From contig NZ_JALJRY010000013.1 in the NCBI RefSeq assembly GCF_024519455.1, positions 231,668 to 295,667 on the forward strand: 64,000 bases of DNA, in the 5' to 3' direction. The notes under the pieces are model-generated. The model made no database searches. It was not told the DNA's origin and saw only the letters and a list, made by a program, of their open reading frames with translations. This DNA is from Streptomyces sp. STR69. GTDB lineage: Bacteria > Actinomycetota > Actinomycetes > Streptomycetales > Streptomycetaceae. The position numbers were made by a program, and so were the translations under genes. Positions 60,306 to 64,000 of the stretch are shown piece by piece (positions within the stretch are counted from its first letter, which is position 1; every line of letters starts with the position of its first letter).

Positions 60306-61928
60306 TCAGACGGAGTCGGCGTGCTCCTGGTCTCGGCTGGTCTCGGTCTCCGTCGGCTTCGGATCCGGCTCCGGCTCGCCGACCGCGCGGCGGCCGGGCA
60401 GGACCGCGAAGACGATCAGTGTGCCGGCGGCCATGATGATCCCGCCGACCAGGCTGGTCTGCGCGACACCGTGGGCGAAGGCCTCGTGCACGGCGTCGAC
60501 CAGGGCCTGCGCCTGCTGCGGTCCGGCTGACGGCGTCTTCGCGATCTCCTGGGCGACCGCCAGGCCGCCGCCGACCGAGTCCTTGGCGGTGTCGAGGGCG
60601 GCGGCGGGGAGGTGGCCGCCGACCAGGTCGGTCAGCCTGTCCTTGTAGGTGGTGCCGAGCAGCGAGCCGAGGATGGCGATGCCGAGGGAGCCGCCCAGTT
60701 CCAGTGCGGTGTCGTTGGCGCCGCCGCCGACACCGAGCTCGTTCTCCGGGAAGGAGCCCATGATCGTGTCCGTGGCCGGGGAGACGCTCAGTCCGATCGC
60801 GAAGCCGAGCAGCATCATCGTGGGCAGGAAGTCGCCGTAGGTGGAGGTCTTGTCGACCTGGGTGAGCAGGAAGACGGCCACGGTGCCGAGCACCATGCCG
60901 GTCACCACCATCGGCTTCATGCCCAGCTTCGGGGTGAGCCGCCCGGTGACGGCGGCGCCGAGGAACACGGCTCCGGCCAGCGGCAGCAGTCGTACCCCGG
61001 TCTCCAGCGCGTTGTAGCCGAGGACGAACTGCAGGAACTGCGTGGCGTAGTAGATCGCGCCGAAGGTGCCGAAGAAGAAGAACAGCACCGCCGTCATCGA
61101 GCCGCTGAAGGGGCGGTGGGCGAACTTACGGACGTCGAGCATGGGGTGCGGGTGGCGCAGCTCCCAGGCCACGAAGGCGGGCAGTCCTACGGCGGCGACG
61201 ACGGCCGCGGTGACCGGTCCCGCGCCCCAGCCGAAGTGCGGGCCCTCGATGATGGCGTAGACGAGGCTGCCGACCGAGACGATGGAGAGCAGACCGCCCA
61301 CGTAGTCGATGCGACCCATGGTGTCCGCCTTGGACGGCGGGACCAGGACCAGGGCGCCGACCACCGCGAGGACGGCTATGGGGACGTTGATCAGGAACGT
61401 CGAGCCCCAGGCGTGGTTCTCAAGCAGCCATCCCGCGACCAGCGGGCCGACCGCGATGGCGAGGCCCGAGGTGGCGGTCCACGCCGTGATGGCCCGCGCC
61501 CGCTCGCGCTTCGGGAAGATCGCGACCAGCAGGGACAGCGTGGCCGGCATGACCACGGCCGCGCCCACGCCCATCACCGCGCGGGCCGCGATGACGAGCC
61601 CGGTCTCGTGGACGAGGCTGCCCATCACCGATCCGCCGGCGAAGATCACCAGGCCGGTGACGAGGGCACCGCGGCGGCTGTACTTGTCGCCGATCGAGCC
61701 CAGCACGAGCATCAGCGCGGCGTACGGGACGGTGTAGCCGTCGATGACCCACTGCAGATCACTGCTGCTCAGGCCGAGGGACGTGGTCATGTCGGGTGCG
61801 GCCACGATCAGCGAGGTGTTCGCCATGACCACGATCAGCAGGCTCAGGCACAGCACGATCAGGGCGGACCAGCGGTGTGCGTAGGGCCCGGCCATGCGGT
61901 CGACGGGGGTGGTGACGAAGAGCGGCAT
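60306..61928 (-). CDS. MFS drug efflux transporter, DHA2 (14-helix) family
   Basis: Proton-driven exporter of 540 residues. Fourteen transmembrane helices are predicted. Motif D1-like sequence WVIDGYTVPYAALMLVLG is in helix 2, the loop motif GSIGDKYSRRGALVTGL follows (motif A), and GPLVAGWLLENHAWGSTFLI marks motif C. ATG 61928 has CAGGAG upstream. A divergent TetR gene starts at 62034 with two operators between, the standard arrangement for a repressed drug pump. The tail after helix 14 is acidic (SRDQEHADSV). The substrate drug is not known. Confidence 0.92.
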   Translation of the reverse strand: MPLFVTTPVDRMAGPYAHRWSALIVLCLSLLIVVMANTSLIVAAPDMTTSLGLSSSDLQWVIDGYTVPYAALMLVLGSIGDKYSRRGALVTGLVIFAGGSVMGSLVHETGLVIAARAVMGVGAAVVMPATLSLLVAIFPKRERARAITAWTATSGLAIAVGPLVAGWLLENHAWGSTFLINVPIAVLAVVGALVLVPPSKADTMGRIDYVGGLLSIVSVGSLVYAIIEGPHFGWGAGPVTAAVVAAVGLPAFVAWELRHPHPMLDVRKFAHRPFSGSMTAVLFFFFGTFGAIYYATQFLQFVLGYNALETGVRLLPLAGAVFLGAAVTGRLTPKLGMKPMVVTGMVLGTVAVFLLTQVDKTSTYGDFLPTMMLLGFAIGLSVSPATDTIMGSFPENELGVGGGANDTALELGGSLGIAILGSLLGTTYKDRLTDLVGGHLPAAALDTAKDSVGGGLAVAQEIAKTPSAGPQQAQALVDAVHEAFAHGVAQTSLVGGIIMAAGTLIVFAVLPGRRAVGEPEPDPKPTETETSRDQEHADSV

Positions 61929-61952
61929 CGGGGACTCCTGGGGACGCATTAA

Positions 61953-61997
61953 TTGCTCACTGATGTGCAGACTATTTTATTGCCCATCGATGTGCAA
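61953..61997. promoter_or_regulatory. Two operators for the TetR regulator of the MFS exporter
   Basis: Site 1 (61953-61970, TTGCTCACTGATGTGCAG) and site 2 (61980-61997, TTGCCCATCGATGTGCAA) are direct repeats of an 18-base near-palindrome with centre-to-centre distance 27. Site 2 differs from perfect symmetry at one pair. They fill the gap between the exporter (61928) and regulator (62034) starts and would block both promoters. Confidence 0.72.
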
Positions 61998-62033
61998 CTA
62001 TGCCGGGACGAGCCCGCCCCAGGAGGTGCCGAA

Positions 62034-62642
62034 GTGACCGGTCGCGACAGCGCCAAGGCGCACTCCACGCGCGCCCGCATCCTCGAAGCGGCCCGGCGGG
62101 AACTGACCCGCGACCCCGACTGCAGCCTCGGCGACATCGCCGGGGCCGCGGGCGTGGCCCGGCGCACCATCTACGGGCACTTCACAGGGCGAGCCGCGCT
62201 CGTCCACGGCCTCGCCGCGGAGGCCGGGGAGGCGGTACGGCGGGTGAGCGCCGCCGCCTGGACGCCGACACCGGACGCCGTGACCGCGCTGGCCCGCTTC
62301 GTCCTCACCCTGTGGCCGGTCGGCGACCGCTACCGCACGCTCATCGGACTCACCCACCACGACCTGGGCCCCGACGCGGTCGACGCGCTCCTCAGCCCGG
62401 CCCGCGAAACCGTCACCAAGATCCTCGCCCACGGCCAACAACAGGGCGTCTTCCACACCGTCGTCCCGCCGGGACCGCTCAGCAGAGCCCTGGAGGCGCA
62501 ACTGCTGGCACTGCTGGAGAGCGTCAACTCCGGCCTCTGGAACGACGACGGCACAGCCGCCACCACCGCGGCCCTGATCGCCGCGGGCGTCGGACGCGAC
62601 AGCGCCGCCGCCACGGTTCACGGCCTGCGACCATCCCGCTGA
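62034..62642 (+). CDS. TetR-family repressor of the divergent MFS exporter
   Basis: Regulator of 202 residues. The HTH is at about 14-55 (ARILEAARRELTRDPDCSLG, AGAAGVARRTIYGHFTGRAA). The ligand-binding domain follows. GTG 62034 has a strong AGGAGG seven bases upstream; longer frames run through the operators. It probably represses the exporter gene and itself by binding the repeats at 61953-61997 and is released by the exported compound. It ends 19 bases before the convergent transposase gene. Confidence 0.9.
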   Translation: MTGRDSAKAHSTRARILEAARRELTRDPDCSLGDIAGAAGVARRTIYGHFTGRAALVHGLAAEAGEAVRRVSAAAWTPTPDAVTALARFVLTLWPVGDRYRTLIGLTHHDLGPDAVDALLSPARETVTKILAHGQQQGVFHTVVPPGPLSRALEAQLLALLESVNSGLWNDDGTAATTAALIAAGVGRDSAAATVHGLRPSR

Positions 62643-62647
62643 AGGAG

Positions 62648-63952
62648 TCTCAATGACGAAGTCAAGCTGCCTGCGTGACCGGTGGGACGGAGATGAACAC
62701 TCGTCCGTCACGCAGCAGGGCCCACAACACGCTTGCTCGTCGGAGGGCCAGGGCGATGACGGCCTGGACGTGTTTGCAGCCTTCGCCGCGCTTCCTGAGG
62801 TAGAAGTCGCGGTTCGGGCCCTCGCGGATGATGCTGGTCTGCGCGGACATGTAGAAGACCCGCCGCAGGCGGCGGCTGTAGCGCTTGGGCCGGCGCAGAT
62901 TGCCGGTGCGGCGCCCGGAGTCGCGTGGCACGGGCACCAGTCCGGCCGCCGAAGCCAGGTGACCGGCGTCGTCGTAGGCCGACAGGTCGCCGGCAGCGAC
63001 GACGAACTCGGCGCCGAGTATCGGGCCCATGCCGGGCAGGGACTCGATGATCTCTGCCTGCGGGTGGCCGCGGAACGTCTCGCGGATCTGCTTGTCGATC
63101 CGCTTCGGCCGGTCGTCGAGCTCCAGGATCTGAGCCGCCAGGTCGGCGACGATCTGCGCGGCGACATCCTCACCGGGCAGCGCGGTCTGCTGGGCCTGTG
63201 CGGCTTCCAGCGCGGTCGCGGCAACGGCATCGGCGTTGCGCACGCTGCGGTTGGCCAGCCAGGCCGTCAGCCTTGCCCGGCCGCGGCGGCGGAGAGCCGC
63301 CGGCGTCTGGTAACCCGTCAGCAGGACCAGCGCGCCCTTGTGCGAGCTGTGGTCGAAGGCCCGTTCCAGCGCGGGGAAGACGCCGGTCAGCACGTCGCGC
63401 AGGCGGTTGATCATCCGTACCCGGTCGGCCACGAGGTCGGAGCGGTGGGCGGTCAGCAGAGCGAGGTCGGCGGCGAGCTGGGCGGGCACGTCGATCGTGG
63501 CGAAGTCGTTTCGGTGGCGGGCGGTTTCGGCGATGACGTAGGCGTCGCGGGCGTCGGTCTTCGCCTCGCCCCGGTAGGCGCCCGACATGCGGTTGACCGT
63601 GCGTCCGGGCACGTAGACGGCCCTCTGGCCGTGCGCGGCGAGAAGCGCCAACAGCAGCGCGGAGGATGTCCCGGAGATATCCACCGCCCAGTGAACCCGG
63701 TCCGCCAGGTCAAGGATCTCGCCGAGCGCGGTCAGGATCGCCGACTCATCGTTGTCGACCTTCTTCGACCAGAGCGCCGCGCCGGTCTCGTCGACCACCG
63801 CCGCCCAGTGGTGGCCTTTACCCGCGTCGACACCGGCCCAGACCTGGGCCGTTCCCTTGCTCACTTGCCCCTCCTCGCACCGTTCGGCATGCCGCCGGCC
63901 CGAGGAACACCCCGCTGTCATCTCCGTAATCAGCGACCGCGCACATCTCAAT
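62648..63952 (-). mobile_element. IS110-family insertion sequence (borders tentative)
   Basis: The element carries one transposase gene. TCTCAAT occurs at 62648-62654 and 63946-63952, about 1.3 kb apart, and might mark the ends or the target core; IS110 elements lack clear terminal inverted repeats. The true right end may lie beyond 64000. Location just after the TetR stop fits a recent insertion between genes. Confidence 0.4.
62662..63864 (-). CDS. IS110-family transposase
   Basis: DEDD-type transposase of 400 residues. The N-terminal RuvC-like domain has the acidic residues in GVDAGKGHHWAAVVDE, VHWAVDISGTSS and EAKTDARDAYVIAETARHR. The C-terminal Tnp_20 domain follows (about 260-370) with ESLPGMGPILGAEFVVAAGD, an HhH-like motif, and the late serine region HLASAAGLVPVPRDSG. 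GTG 63864 has GAGGAGG upstream; longer starts have no ribosome site. The frame is complete, so the element could be active. The noncoding end upstream of the gene (63865 onward) is where such elements encode a guide-like RNA in related IS. Confidence 0.92.
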   Translation of the reverse strand: MSKGTAQVWAGVDAGKGHHWAAVVDETGAALWSKKVDNDESAILTALGEILDLADRVHWAVDISGTSSALLLALLAAHGQRAVYVPGRTVNRMSGAYRGEAKTDARDAYVIAETARHRNDFATIDVPAQLAADLALLTAHRSDLVADRVRMINRLRDVLTGVFPALERAFDHSSHKGALVLLTGYQTPAALRRRGRARLTAWLANRSVRNADAVAATALEAAQAQQTALPGEDVAAQIVADLAAQILELDDRPKRIDKQIRETFRGHPQAEIIESLPGMGPILGAEFVVAAGDLSAYDDAGHLASAAGLVPVPRDSGRRTGNLRRPKRYSRRLRRVFYMSAQTSIIREGPNRDFYLRKRGEGCKHVQAVIALALRRASVLWALLRDGRVFISVPPVTQAA

Positions 63953-64000
63953 CAGCAAGCCGGAGGTCCTGCGGACGTCGCCCCGAGGGCGGGAAAATCG

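Overview
The window is a 64 kb piece of a high-GC actinobacterial chromosome, almost certainly Streptomyces. Pointers are the strong G/C bias at third codon positions, frequent GTG starts, short ATGA/GTGA/CTAG gene overlaps, PucR/TetR/IclR/ROK/GlxA/Lrp regulators beside small metabolic operons, and two secreted GH18 chitinases whose promoters carry DasR-like (dre) sites. The gene mix (catabolism, transport, regulators, an IS110 transposase, several decayed genes) suggests accessory chromosome rather than the conserved core. No rRNA, tRNA or CRISPR array was seen.

Layout. 0-10 kb: aminopeptidase N; a PucR-type regulator divergent from an amino-acid-type ABC transporter (lipoprotein, permease, ATPase) that is translationally coupled to a DadA-like FAD oxidoreductase; an MMPL exporter. 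10.8-20.1 kb: an operon of the conserved Nit1C / 'nitrogen starvation' type (families named after MSMEG_0565-0572 and sll0783-0787): flavoprotein, amidohydrolase, MSMEG_0572 protein, radical SAM protein, GNAT-AIRS fusion, two tandem nitrilase-family proteins, glycosyltransferase and an acyl-CoA-dehydrogenase-like flavoprotein. The second nitrilase homologue has lost both the catalytic Cys and Glu (both are Asp) while staying intact and coupled. This is the most interesting feature of the window. Related clusters have been linked to nitrile/cyanide nitrogen use.

20-32.5 kb: small genes (kinase-like NTPase, ADP-ribosylglycohydrolase, stand-alone condensation protein, methyltransferase/TetR divergent pair with a palindromic operator, a second TetR, unknown proteins, PLP lyase, AMP-dependent ligase, dihydrolipoyl dehydrogenase) mixed with remnants of a peptide-binding lipoprotein and an arylamine N-acetyltransferase. 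32.5-42 kb: ABM-domain protein, secreted phospholipase-D-like protein, an AAA-ATPase/PucR-HTH hybrid regulator, a chimeric and stop-interrupted flippase-like gene whose 5' end comes from an alpha-galactosidase/CBM gene, a ROK regulator, an altronate dehydratase remnant, a DinB-like protein, and an isochorismatase/GlxA pair.

42-64 kb: pyruvate carboxylase; chitinase 1; a membrane protein; an AbgT-type transporter with an M20 peptidase and a divergent double-domain Lrp regulator (uptake and cleavage of p-aminobenzoyl-glutamate-like amides); a large unknown membrane protein; an IclR regulator divergent from the three-gene lower meta-cleavage pathway (hydratase, acylating acetaldehyde dehydrogenase, 4-hydroxy-2-oxovalerate aldolase); chitinase 2; a second flippase-like protein; an MFS exporter divergent from its TetR regulator with two operators; and an IS110-family transposase at the right edge.
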